Under the pieces are notes generated by a model, which was given only the letters and a program-made list of their open reading frames with translations, was not told the DNA's origin and did no database searches. This document shows, piece by piece, positions 1 to 4,764 of a DNA stretch of 7,091 nt. The stretch's first letter is position 1. The number at the start of each line of letters is the position of its first letter. Made by a program: the position numbers and the translations under genes. This stretch comes from JBBDWZ01 sp050732575 (GTDB lineage Bacteria > Gemmatimonadota > Gemmatimonadetes > Longimicrobiales > RSA9): assembly GCA_050732575.1 (NCBI GenBank), contig JBOHRF010000264.1, positions 1 to 7,091 of the forward strand, given 5' to 3'.

Positions 1-77
1 GCCAGCCGCGCCAACATCGCGCGCCGAGCCGGGTGGGCAAGGGCAGACAGCGTTGTACTCAGTCGATCCACGGCCAT
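1..77 (-). CDS. ArsR-family winged-helix transcriptional regulator, N-terminal fragment cut by the window edge
   Basis: Reading the minus strand from an ATG at 77 gives 25 codons before the window ends: MAVDRLSTTLSALAHPARRA, then MLARL. The pattern L-S-x-T-L-x-A-L-A-x-P-x-R-R-A-x-L-x-R-L is the standard N-terminal helix of small ArsR/HTH_5 repressors, so I infer a dimeric DNA-binding regulator. The sensing residues and recognition helix lie outside the window. There is no good Shine-Dalgarno sequence before this ATG. The upstream 78-120 segment is unusually AT-rich for this window and carries short palindromes, which fits an autoregulated promoter. The gene lies 95 bp downstream of the kinase-like gene on the same strand and probably has its own promoter. 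In related loci such regulators often precede an SRPBCC/AHSA1 gene, but nothing here shows that. Confidence 0.75.
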   Translation of the reverse strand, partial: MAVDRLSTTLSALAHPARRAMLARL

Positions 78-120
78 TGTATTGAACCAGATGGTTAATT
101 AACGTAACGGTTAAATACAA
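78..120 (-). promoter_or_regulatory. AT-rich candidate promoter/operator of the ArsR gene
   Basis: This AT-rich patch directly precedes the ArsR start in otherwise GC-rich DNA. It contains AACCA-GA-TGGTT (85-96, 5-bp arms), the perfect palindrome GTTAATTAAC (94-103), and two direct copies of GGTTAA (93-98 and 109-114) spaced 16 bp apart. Overlapping symmetric motifs just before a repressor gene are typical of self-repression. The motifs are visible; the operator role is inferred. No convincing -35/-10 pair could be fixed. Confidence 0.4.
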
Positions 121-168
121 CCACCGCGCAGCTGTGTCAAGGGCCTTGCCTGACGCGCGACGAGGGCC

Positions 169-183
169 GCGTCACGCGTCACG
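169..183. repeat. Heptamer array A (GCGTCAC x2 plus 1 base) at the 3' end of the kinase-like gene
   Basis: Two exact tandem copies of GCGTCAC plus the first base of a third. On the gene's strand this reads CGT GAC GCG TGA, so it supplies the last three codons (Arg-Asp-Ala) and the stop of the kinase-like gene. A single inverted copy of its end, TGACGCG at 151-157, can pair with CGCGTCA at 168-174 (7-bp stem, 10-nt loop), giving a possible RNA hairpin just beyond the stop. There is no U-tract, so a rho-independent terminator is not established. The same unit recurs at 1015-1042 and 1144-1158. Confidence 0.85.
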
Positions 184-1014
184 TTCTGCCTTCCAGGCTG
201 TGTAGAAATCGTTCACGGAATTGTATCGGTCTTGCCGGGCGGGAAGGCAGGCGCGTTGCGCAATGCGCAACAGGTCTGGCGGGCCGCGAAATGTTTTGTG
301 TTCACTGCCGTCAGAGAGGAGCTCGAGAACGGTCCGGCCCAGCACGTAGACGTTGGTAGACTCGTCGATTTGCGCGCCCAACTCAAACTCCTCCGGGGCC
401 ATGAATCGTGTGGAGCCGAACATACGGCCCATACGGTTGACGAACGGACCGTGGTGATAGTGATCGAGATCGACGACATGAAGATTGTGGGAATGGAAGT
501 CGTAGATCAGGGAGCCGTCATAGAAGTCCACGGCGATCCAGCCCGCTGCGGTCAAGACGCGGTGAAGGTCGAGAATCGCATCGAGGACCTCAAGAACGTG
601 GGGAACGGGCAAGCGCCTGAAACGGAGGAAGGTGGAGCGTGGATCCGACCGCTGTGAGGCCGGAGAACCGAGGAGCTCGCCGTCCACCCAGTCGTAGACG
701 AGAATCGGGCCTGCTTCAGACTCCACTACGTTGCGCAGAATGGGAAGCACTTTGTGCGAGACCGTGCGGTTCAGTTGGATAGCGTTGCGCAGAAGCGCGA
801 TGCGATGGTCACGCGGCAGCGTGGGAGCAGGCGCGTCCGCGCCAGCCGTCTTGACGAAAACGCGCCGCTCCCCCACGGCAACGCCATACGACACATTGCC
901 AGAGTCCTGAGTGTCCTCGCCGAATACTGCGAAGACCTCACCCGATGCGTGGATGAAGGCCGGAGCAGCCAGTTGGGTTTGCTGTGCAGTCAATAGCATG
1001 GTGTCAGAAGCCAT
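172..1014 (-). CDS. Divergent protein-kinase-fold protein (serine/threonine kinase-like, atypical catalytic loop)
   Basis: A 280-residue protein with a single kinase-like domain and no membrane segment, so cytoplasmic. Visible landmarks are a VFVKTA strand with the presumed ATP-binding Lys55, a hinge-like VYDWVDGELL (106-115), an AVDFYDGSLIYDF stretch (161-173) where HRD-x(4)-N would lie, VDLD (181-184) in place of DFG, GSTRFMAPEEF (200-210) containing the APE motif, and a following hydrophobic helix (NVYVLGRTVLELL). The fold call is firm. Activity is uncertain because neither HRD nor DFG is canonical, although I recall a bacterial kinase subfamily with this same VDFYDGS/DLD arrangement. The start is unsure: ATG 1014 directly abuts a heptamer array, ATG 999 is also possible, and a GTG at 1074 would translate the array as RVTRHAS. 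None has a clear Shine-Dalgarno sequence. The last residues RDA and the stop come from array A. It follows the phosphoesterase gene after about 125 bp. Confidence 0.8.
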   Translation of the reverse strand: MASDTMLLTAQQTQLAAPAFIHASGEVFAVFGEDTQDSGNVSYGVAVGERRVFVKTAGADAPAPTLPRDHRIALLRNAIQLNRTVSHKVLPILRNVVESEAGPILVYDWVDGELLGSPASQRSDPRSTFLRFRRLPVPHVLEVLDAILDLHRVLTAAGWIAVDFYDGSLIYDFHSHNLHVVDLDHYHHGPFVNRMGRMFGSTRFMAPEEFELGAQIDESTNVYVLGRTVLELLSDGSEHKTFRGPPDLLRIAQRACLPARQDRYNSVNDFYTAWKAERDA

Positions 1015-1042
1015 GCGTGACGCGTGACGCGTGACGCGTAAC
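1015..1042. repeat. Heptamer array B (GCGTGAC x3 plus GCGTAAC) upstream of the kinase-like gene
   Basis: Four tandem 7-bp units: three exact GCGTGAC and one GCGTAAC variant. The orientation is opposite to arrays A and C, and the first base follows immediately after the ATG at 1014 (on the minus strand the array lies directly 5' of the start codon). It occupies the place where a ribosome-binding site would be expected and contains none. Read on the minus strand the array is stop-free in all three frames. Confidence 0.88.
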
Positions 1043-1158
1043 AGTTTCAGAGCGGACTCGTGCTGGCAGGTCACTCCCGGTAATGCGCGAAACTGTCCAA
1101 GGCGTCAGTTGCCCACCAGCGCGCGACCGCGCACCTCTGTTACGCGTCACGCGTCACG
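1023..1158. repeat. 22-bp perfect inverted repeat formed by heptamer arrays B and C, spanning the phosphoesterase-kinase intergenic gap
   Basis: Positions 1023-1044 and 1137-1158 are exact reverse complements over 22 bp and enclose 92 bp. Inside lie a second pairing, 1041-1048 with 1089-1096 (8 bp, ACAGTTTC/GAAACTGT), and a small GCGCG/CGCGC hairpin at 1119-1132. In the phosphoesterase-kinase transcript this could fold into a long branched hairpin. It could protect the upstream mRNA from 3' exonucleases or separate the two genes; those roles are inferred. No U-tract follows. Confidence 0.75.
1139..1158. repeat. Heptamer array C (GTTAC + GCGTCAC x2 + G) at the 3' end of the phosphoesterase gene
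   Basis: Two exact GCGTCAC units preceded by the partial variant GTTAC and followed by one extra G. On the gene strand it reads ACG CGT GAC GCG TAA, so it encodes the final Thr-Arg-Asp-Ala and the stop of the metallophosphoesterase. Same orientation as array A, opposite to B. Confidence 0.85.
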
Positions 1159-1964
1159 TAGAGCTTCTCTCCAAGCACGAACGGCGTGTCATCGGCGTGG
1201 GCCTGGCGCCGGTGCTGCTCGCCGCGTTGAAAGCTCAGGATGAAATCAGCGGCCGGGTGCCTGGACCTGTGGACGCGTTCCATAAAAGCGCTGTGATCAT
1301 AGGTGACACGGCGGTGCTCGAACTCGAGTCCCGCGTTCGTCATCTCCAGGGCAACGTAGCTGGCGCGCAGATCCGGATACCTGGGGTTGCTGACGCTGCC
1401 CAGGTTGACGAGCAGCACGGGACCGACGCGCCGCACCATGGCCTCGTGCGTGTGCCCGACGAATACGACGCCCGCTTCCGGTTCTCCGATCAGCTCGCCA
1501 AGCTGAGCATTGCTGAGGCCGGGATGAATGCCCTCGCCGTCATCGTTGCCGGGAGATGCGTGCACGGCCAGGAGACGGATTCCGCCCGGCGCAGTGAGTC
1601 GAATCTCGAGCGGCCATTGCTGCAGCCAGTCGAACCAGCCACTGGCCGTGACAAAGCCGCGGGTCCAGGCGAAAGAGGCCGCGATCTTTGCGTACGTGGC
1701 GACCAATGTGGGATCGTTCTGCACGGTGGCCAGATCTGGCGGGGGCTGCTCGCCCGTAGTGACGTAGCGGTCCGTATTGCCGCGCGTGAAGAGCGCACCA
1801 TCCAGAGTGGTCACGCGATCCAGCACTGCGGCGGGCTCGGGACCAATGGCGCAAAAATCGCCGATGATCCAGAACTGCTCGACGCCCAGTGCGTGTGCGT
1901 CGGCCAGCACTGCGTCGAGCGCTATGAGATTGCCGTGAATGTCAGAAAGAATCGCGATGCGCAT
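1140..1964 (-). CDS. Calcineurin-like metallophosphoesterase (YfcE/MJ0936-type)
   Basis: A 274-residue protein starting MRIAILSDIHGNL. It carries the full metal-site set of the dimetal calcineurin-like phosphoesterases: D8-x-H10 in SDIHGN, GD at 35-36, GN at 62-63 (RGNTD), His135 in AVHASPGN, and GHTH at 170-173. Family members hydrolyse phosphomono- or phosphodiesters using Mn/Fe/Ni-type ions; the substrate here cannot be told. No signal peptide is seen, so it is probably cytoplasmic. I chose ATG 1964 because the family N-terminus begins exactly there. An AGGTG lies 11 nt upstream, at the long end of useful spacing, and the 27 residues added by the longer ORF (to 2045) look non-coding. A 5-bp inverted repeat (GTTGC-GT-GCAAC, 1965-1976) touches the start codon. 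The C-terminus TRDA and the stop are encoded by heptamer array C. The MDR gene ends 145 bp upstream. Confidence 0.9.
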   Translation of the reverse strand: MRIAILSDIHGNLIALDAVLADAHALGVEQFWIIGDFCAIGPEPAAVLDRVTTLDGALFTRGNTDRYVTTGEQPPPDLATVQNDPTLVATYAKIAASFAWTRGFVTASGWFDWLQQWPLEIRLTAPGGIRLLAVHASPGNDDGEGIHPGLSNAQLGELIGEPEAGVVFVGHTHEAMVRRVGPVLLVNLGSVSNPRYPDLRASYVALEMTNAGLEFEHRRVTYDHSAFMERVHRSRHPAADFILSFQRGEQHRRQAHADDTPFVLGEKLYVTRDA

Positions 1965-2109
1965 GTTGCGTGCAACACCTGACAGCCGCTCCCCGTGGTT
2001 GGAGATCTCGGCGGGTAAGCTGCCATGCGCGGCCGCCGCGGTCAAACCAAAACACTGTACGGGTCGGCATGATTCCGGGCCAGCGGACAGCGCGTTTCAG
2101 GTCTCGCTG

Positions 2110-3213
2110 TCAGTCTACTATCAGCACCACCTTTCCGCGCGCGTGTCCCGCTTCCAAGTATTGGATGGCCGCCCGAATTTCACTCAACTTGTAACGCTGG
2201 TCGATGACCGGTGTCACATTTCCAGCCTCCATCAGATCACGCAGAACGGTCAGGTCCTTCTTGTTGAGGTCCGACAGGAACAGACCCATGTCCTGGCTCA
2301 CGAACCGGGACAATACGAGCGCGTTGACCGCACGAGGCAGTGGATCGATCCAGCGGCCGGAAGGCCCGCCAACCATGACGTATTTGCCCCTGGGCGTTAT
2401 CACGCGCCTCAGTGCCGACAAGGAGTGGTTTCCCACGTTATCGATAATCACGTCGTAACGCTGAGCGCTTTTCGTGAAATCCTCTTTCGTGTAGTCGATC
2501 ACCTGATCGGCGCCAATGGATCGGACCATTTCCACGTTCCTGGTACTGCACACACCAGTAACATGGGCGCCCAGGGACTTGGCAATCTGCACCGCGAACG
2601 TCCCGACACCTCCGGATGCACCATTGATCAGTACTCTCTGCCCGGGTTGAACCTGTCCCTTGTCTCGAAGGCCCTGCAGTGCCGTGACGGCGGCCACGGC
2701 TACGGCCGCGGCCTGCTCGAACGAAAGGTTGGCCGGTTTGAGCACCACTGACCCGCCCTCCCGTACCAGCACATACTCGGCGAGGGCGCCGGTCCTTCCG
2801 CCGAATACCTCGTCCCCCGGCTTGAACTGCGTCACGCTCCTGCCTACCGATTCAACCACGCCCGCGAAGTCAACGCCCAGACGTGTGATCTTCGGTTTGC
2901 GTAGGCCCATGCCAATGCGACCGATGTAGGGCGTGCCTCTCATGTAGTGCCAGTCCAGCGGATTCACCGCTGCCGCCCGCACTCGGATCAGTACCTGGCT
3001 GTCCGCGGGAACAGGTTTTTCAACCGCCTCCAACGCGAGCACTTCGGGGGATCCGTAATCGCAATAGACAACCGCTCTCATCGGATGGCTCGGCGCCGTA
3101 CTTCTGCGCCCGTCGCAGTCGTTGTCTGACATCCAGTAGGCAACCAGCCCGCTCACCAGCAACACGAGTGTGATGCCACCAGCGCCCCACCCAATTACGC
3201 GCTTCAGTTTCAT
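2110..3213 (-). CDS. NAD(P)H-dependent MDR / quinone-oxidoreductase-like protein with N-terminal membrane anchor
   Basis: A 367-residue protein. Residues about 6-27 (IGWGAGGITLVLLVSGLVAYW) form one hydrophobic helix after the basic MKLKR, predicting an inner-membrane anchor. A short polar linker leads to a standard medium-chain dehydrogenase/reductase domain from Met45 (MRAVVYCDYGSPEVL). Family marks are AAAVNPLDWHYMRG (80-93), GVDFAGVVESVG (113-124), KPGDEVFG (131-138), the nucleotide-binding GASGGVG (198-204), and a C-terminal GHARGKVVLIVD. No catalytic or structural zinc cysteine cluster is seen, so this belongs with the zinc-independent quinone oxidoreductase/zeta-crystallin branch, which uses NAD(P)H on quinones or enones; the substrate is unknown. 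The start at ATG 3213 is supported by GGGAG 7 nt upstream (3221-3225). The longer ORF to 3321 adds non-coding-looking sequence. The gene is intact and lies 144 bp downstream of the VOC gene. Confidence 0.9.
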   Translation of the reverse strand: MKLKRVIGWGAGGITLVLLVSGLVAYWMSDNDCDGRRSTAPSHPMRAVVYCDYGSPEVLALEAVEKPVPADSQVLIRVRAAAVNPLDWHYMRGTPYIGRIGMGLRKPKITRLGVDFAGVVESVGRSVTQFKPGDEVFGGRTGALAEYVLVREGGSVVLKPANLSFEQAAAVAVAAVTALQGLRDKGQVQPGQRVLINGASGGVGTFAVQIAKSLGAHVTGVCSTRNVEMVRSIGADQVIDYTKEDFTKSAQRYDVIIDNVGNHSLSALRRVITPRGKYVMVGGPSGRWIDPLPRAVNALVLSRFVSQDMGLFLSDLNKKDLTVLRDLMEAGNVTPVIDQRYKLSEIRAAIQYLEAGHARGKVVLIVD

Positions 3214-3236
3214 AGAACAGCTCCCGTGGCCTCTCC

Positions 3237-3251
3237 TATGGGATTCCCATA
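3237..3251. promoter_or_regulatory. Perfect 15-bp palindrome upstream of the MDR gene, candidate operator
   Basis: TATGGGA-T-TCCCATA: two 7-bp arms around one central base, lying 24-38 bp before the MDR start codon and just upstream of its Shine-Dalgarno sequence. Position and symmetry suit a dimeric repressor site. As RNA the stem-loop would be short. The symmetry is seen; the regulatory role is inferred. Confidence 0.35.
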
Positions 3252-3357
3252 CTATGAAGCCGTACGCCGGGTCCAGACTTGTAGTTTCGGTTGCGCGCCT
3301 GAGCATATTGCGGGGCGGCAATACGAGGCGTGGGGAGGTTGATCGTCACGTAGGGAC

Positions 3358-3744
3358 TCAGCCCGCCTGCCGCTCACCGAACCAATAACAAAGCCCGTCA
3401 GGCGCGACCACGTAGAACACCTTCCAGGCGACGCCGCCATGTTGTTCGATGTCGAAGTCGGAGATCTCCTTCTGTAGCCCGTTGGCCTTGAATTCCGCGC
3501 ACAACGCTGCCAGGTCCTGGAGGTGAAAGACACAACCATCCTGCGTAGGATCCGCGCCGTTTTCCGCGAGGGTGATCTGGACCAGGTCGCGCGCAAGCAA
3601 TGCTGACATGTGCGGCGTCCCGCTGCGCGACAGCACGCGAAATCCAAGCACCTTTTCGTAAAAAGGTACGGCCGCCTCAACGTCGCGCACGGGGAGATTC
3701 ATGTTGTCGCCCTGGTAGCCCACGGCTTTTTCGATGGTTGCCAT
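3358..3744 (-). CDS. VOC (glyoxalase/bleomycin-resistance fold) family protein
   Basis: A 128-residue single-domain protein, the usual length for a one-unit VOC protein (two beta-alpha-beta-beta-beta modules). Recognisable parts are NMNLPVRDVEAAVPFYEKVLGFRV near the N-terminus (the classic strand, helix and FYxxxLGF motif), CVFHLQDLAALCAEFKANG at the start of the second module, and VVAPDGLCYWFGE at the end, where APDG followed by a strand ending in Glu is typical. Members include metal-dependent lyases, dioxygenases and drug-binding proteins; no substrate can be assigned. It is cytoplasmic. Two consecutive ATGs occur, and AAGGGAG (3751-3757) is 6 nt from the second (3744) but only 3 nt from the first (3747), so 3744 is preferred. 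It is divergent from the DUF3455-type gene and upstream of the MDR gene on the same strand. Confidence 0.88.
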   Translation of the reverse strand: MATIEKAVGYQGDNMNLPVRDVEAAVPFYEKVLGFRVLSRSGTPHMSALLARDLVQITLAENGADPTQDGCVFHLQDLAALCAEFKANGLQKEISDFDIEQHGGVAWKVFYVVAPDGLCYWFGERQAG

Positions 3745-3750
3745 CATGCA

Positions 3751-3757
3751 CTCCCTT
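3751..3757 (-). promoter_or_regulatory. Ribosome-binding site deciding the VOC start
   Basis: AAGGGAG on the minus strand. It lies 3 nt from ATG 3747 and 6 nt from ATG 3744, favouring the second. Confidence 0.6.
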
Positions 3758-3965
3758 GCAAGCGTCGGTGCCCGTTGGTTTGCCGGCTCAACTCGTGGTC
3801 AGGCCGCAATCGGCGCGCAGCGACATGGTACGCCATCTCCGCAGGGCGGCAAGTGTCCGGTCTCATCGAGGATTTCCGCATCACTCGGGTGCCAGGGGAA
3901 TCCGCGCTCACGCAGGGTCAACGGTGGCGCATGCGCGCTGCACACGAGGAGAACAAGACCTGAGC
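3758..3965. other. Divergent intergenic region between the VOC and DUF3455-type genes
   Basis: About 210 bp that must hold both divergent promoters. No clear -35/-10 pair stands out. It contains a 10-bp palindrome GCGCATGCGC (3927-3936) and a GAGGAGA (3946-3952) lying 13 nt before the plus-strand ATG at 3966. Reading frames cross it on both strands, but none begins with a plausible start and ribosome-binding site. Confidence 0.4.
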
Positions 3966-4433
3966 ATGATGGCAACACACTGGCTGCGACCTTCGCTTGC
4001 CATTGTGGCGGCTGCAACTCTCTTGACCGGCTGTGTCGACGAAGGAGCACTTGGCCCGGCGCAGAACGAAGAGCGGCTTGCGGACACACAGGTCGGCACA
4101 ATCGCAGCAAAGCTGGACGCGGGCAACAAGCATCGGGGTCCGGATCTGGAAGGTTGCCAGATCCTGCAGGCGCCAGCGGACACGAAGCTCGTCCTGCGTG
4201 TGTACGCCACAGGCGTGCAGATCTACCACTGGAACGGCACGAGCTGGGCCTTCGACGGGCCGTCAGCCGTGTTGTTCGCCGATGCCGCCTGGGTGGCTCG
4301 GCTGGCGCGTTGCAACTGGCATATACATTTTGGGGCTGGCGCTCACCGGGAGGGACAGTGCTCCGCCACATTTGGCTACTCGGCATTCTCCTGCTGCCAT
4401 TCGGCGCAGAGACCTATCACGCAGCTTGCATAG
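3966..4433 (+). pseudogene. Truncated DUF3455-type lipoprotein gene
   Basis: The ORF encodes 155 residues. Residues 1-22 are a lipoprotein signal peptide with lipobox L-T-G-C (Cys23), predicting a lipidated envelope protein. Residues about 66-107 (ILQAPADTKLVLRVYATGVQIY, then HWNGTSWAFDGPSAVLFADA) match the N-terminal half of DUF3455 as I recall it. The rest of that domain (an HYAGPTWE-like motif, then IPWLLL and a VT-x-IQR-x-NT-x-GG segment) is absent in all three frames. After FADAA the frame becomes Cys/His-rich and low in hydrophobic order (CNWHIHFGAGAHREGQ), so resemblance ends near 4285-4292, suggesting a deletion or recombination joint. The tail overlaps the next gene by 76 bp. GAGGAGA is 13 nt from the ATG, a weak spacing. 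DUF3455 function is unknown. A shortened but expressed lipoprotein remains possible. Confidence 0.7.
4351..4355 (+). promoter_or_regulatory. Ribosome-binding site for the GTG-started secreted protein
   Basis: AGGGA two nt before GTG 4358, within the purine run GGGAGGGA (4348-4355). The upstream GGGAG lies at a better 5-nt spacing. This run is the main reason for choosing the GTG start. An AT-rich TATACATTTT (4322-4331) about 30 bp upstream could be a -10 element, but no good -35 was found. Confidence 0.5.
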
Positions 4434-4732
4434 CTTTCGATTCTGCTAACAAGACGGTCTATATATCGGACCCCTTCGAAAAGGAGTGCGCGTCCGACCT
4501 GGTAGCTTGCGGTCGTGAGGTCACCGACAAATGGACTGCCTTCCTGCGCAAGGAGGGTCTGGCCCAGACGCCCGGCGCAACTCGGCGCTGCGAGATGTAC
4601 AAGGACGGCTCGAGGCCGAATGAGTCTCCTCGATTCCGGGTCCGAAAGTGGCGCGACGCGGAAGTGGCACAGGCCCAGGCCGGCCCGACCAAGTACGCCA
4701 AGGTTGTGCATACGACATTCGAATTCAACTAA
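4358..4732 (+). CDS. Small secreted protein of unknown function (GTG start)
   Basis: A 124-residue protein. Residues 1-19 (M/V-LRHIWLLGILLLPFGAETY) have a short basic start, a hydrophobic core and a small-residue region, i.e. a Sec signal peptide with cleavage probably around Ala17-Ala23, so it is likely periplasmic or secreted. The mature part has four cysteines (Cys24, 44, 51, 78) able to form disulfides, a YISDPFEKEC segment, a WTAFLRKEG helix (59-67), and a charged C-terminus ending VVHTTFEFN. I do not recognise a named family. The layout resembles small secreted orphan proteins with a ~25-residue C-terminal alpha/beta repeat ending in VV-x-T-x-F. The GTG start rests on the purine run at 4348-4355 and on the signal peptide beginning exactly there; the longer frame upstream is antisense-like and Arg-rich. 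It starts inside the broken DUF3455 frame and converges with the next gene, 15 bp away. Confidence 0.65.
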   Translation: MLRHIWLLGILLLPFGAETYHAACIAFDSANKTVYISDPFEKECASDLVACGREVTDKWTAFLRKEGLAQTPGATRRCEMYKDGSRPNESPRFRVRKWRDAEVAQAQAGPTKYAKVVHTTFEFN

Positions 4733-4764
4733 AGCGCGCGCCGATCTTCACTGCTGAGCGCGCT
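4733..4764. terminator. Candidate bidirectional hairpin between convergent genes
   Basis: AGCGCGC (4733-4739) pairs with GCGCGCT (4758-4764) around an 18-nt loop, directly after the TAA of the secreted-protein gene and covering the stop of the convergent membrane-protein gene. The position suits shared termination, but there is no T-tract on either side and the loop is long, so this is only a candidate. Confidence 0.35.

Noticed and set aside
1023..1158. Integron attC site (suggested by GTAAC...GTTAC flanks and single-gene modules)
   Set aside because: The flanks do not fit the RYYYAAC/GTTRRRY core sites, the arms are perfectly paired without the usual extrahelical bases, and no integrase or repeated attC series is present.
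169..1158. CRISPR array
   Set aside because: The 7-bp units are directly tandem without spacers, and there are no cas genes.
1083..1982. Long plus-strand open frame (299 codons) opposite the phosphoesterase
   Set aside because: It is the antisense shadow of a gene with a full set of metallophosphoesterase motifs; its protein has no recognisable order and no ribosome-binding site.
1939..2751. Plus-strand open frame of 270 codons opposite the MDR gene
   Set aside because: Antisense shadow of a clear MDR domain; no family motifs.
3600..3965. In-frame N-terminal extension of the DUF3455-type ORF
   Set aside because: It overlaps the VOC gene on the other strand, is Arg/Ala-rich, and precedes a proper lipoprotein signal peptide starting at 3966.
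3799..4386. Minus-strand open frame of 195 codons with a protein-like end (SDAEILDETGHLPP)
   Set aside because: Its body lies antisense to the DUF3455-type domain and is Arg/Pro/Ser-rich. The protein-like tail may be chance; no start or ribosome-binding site supports it.
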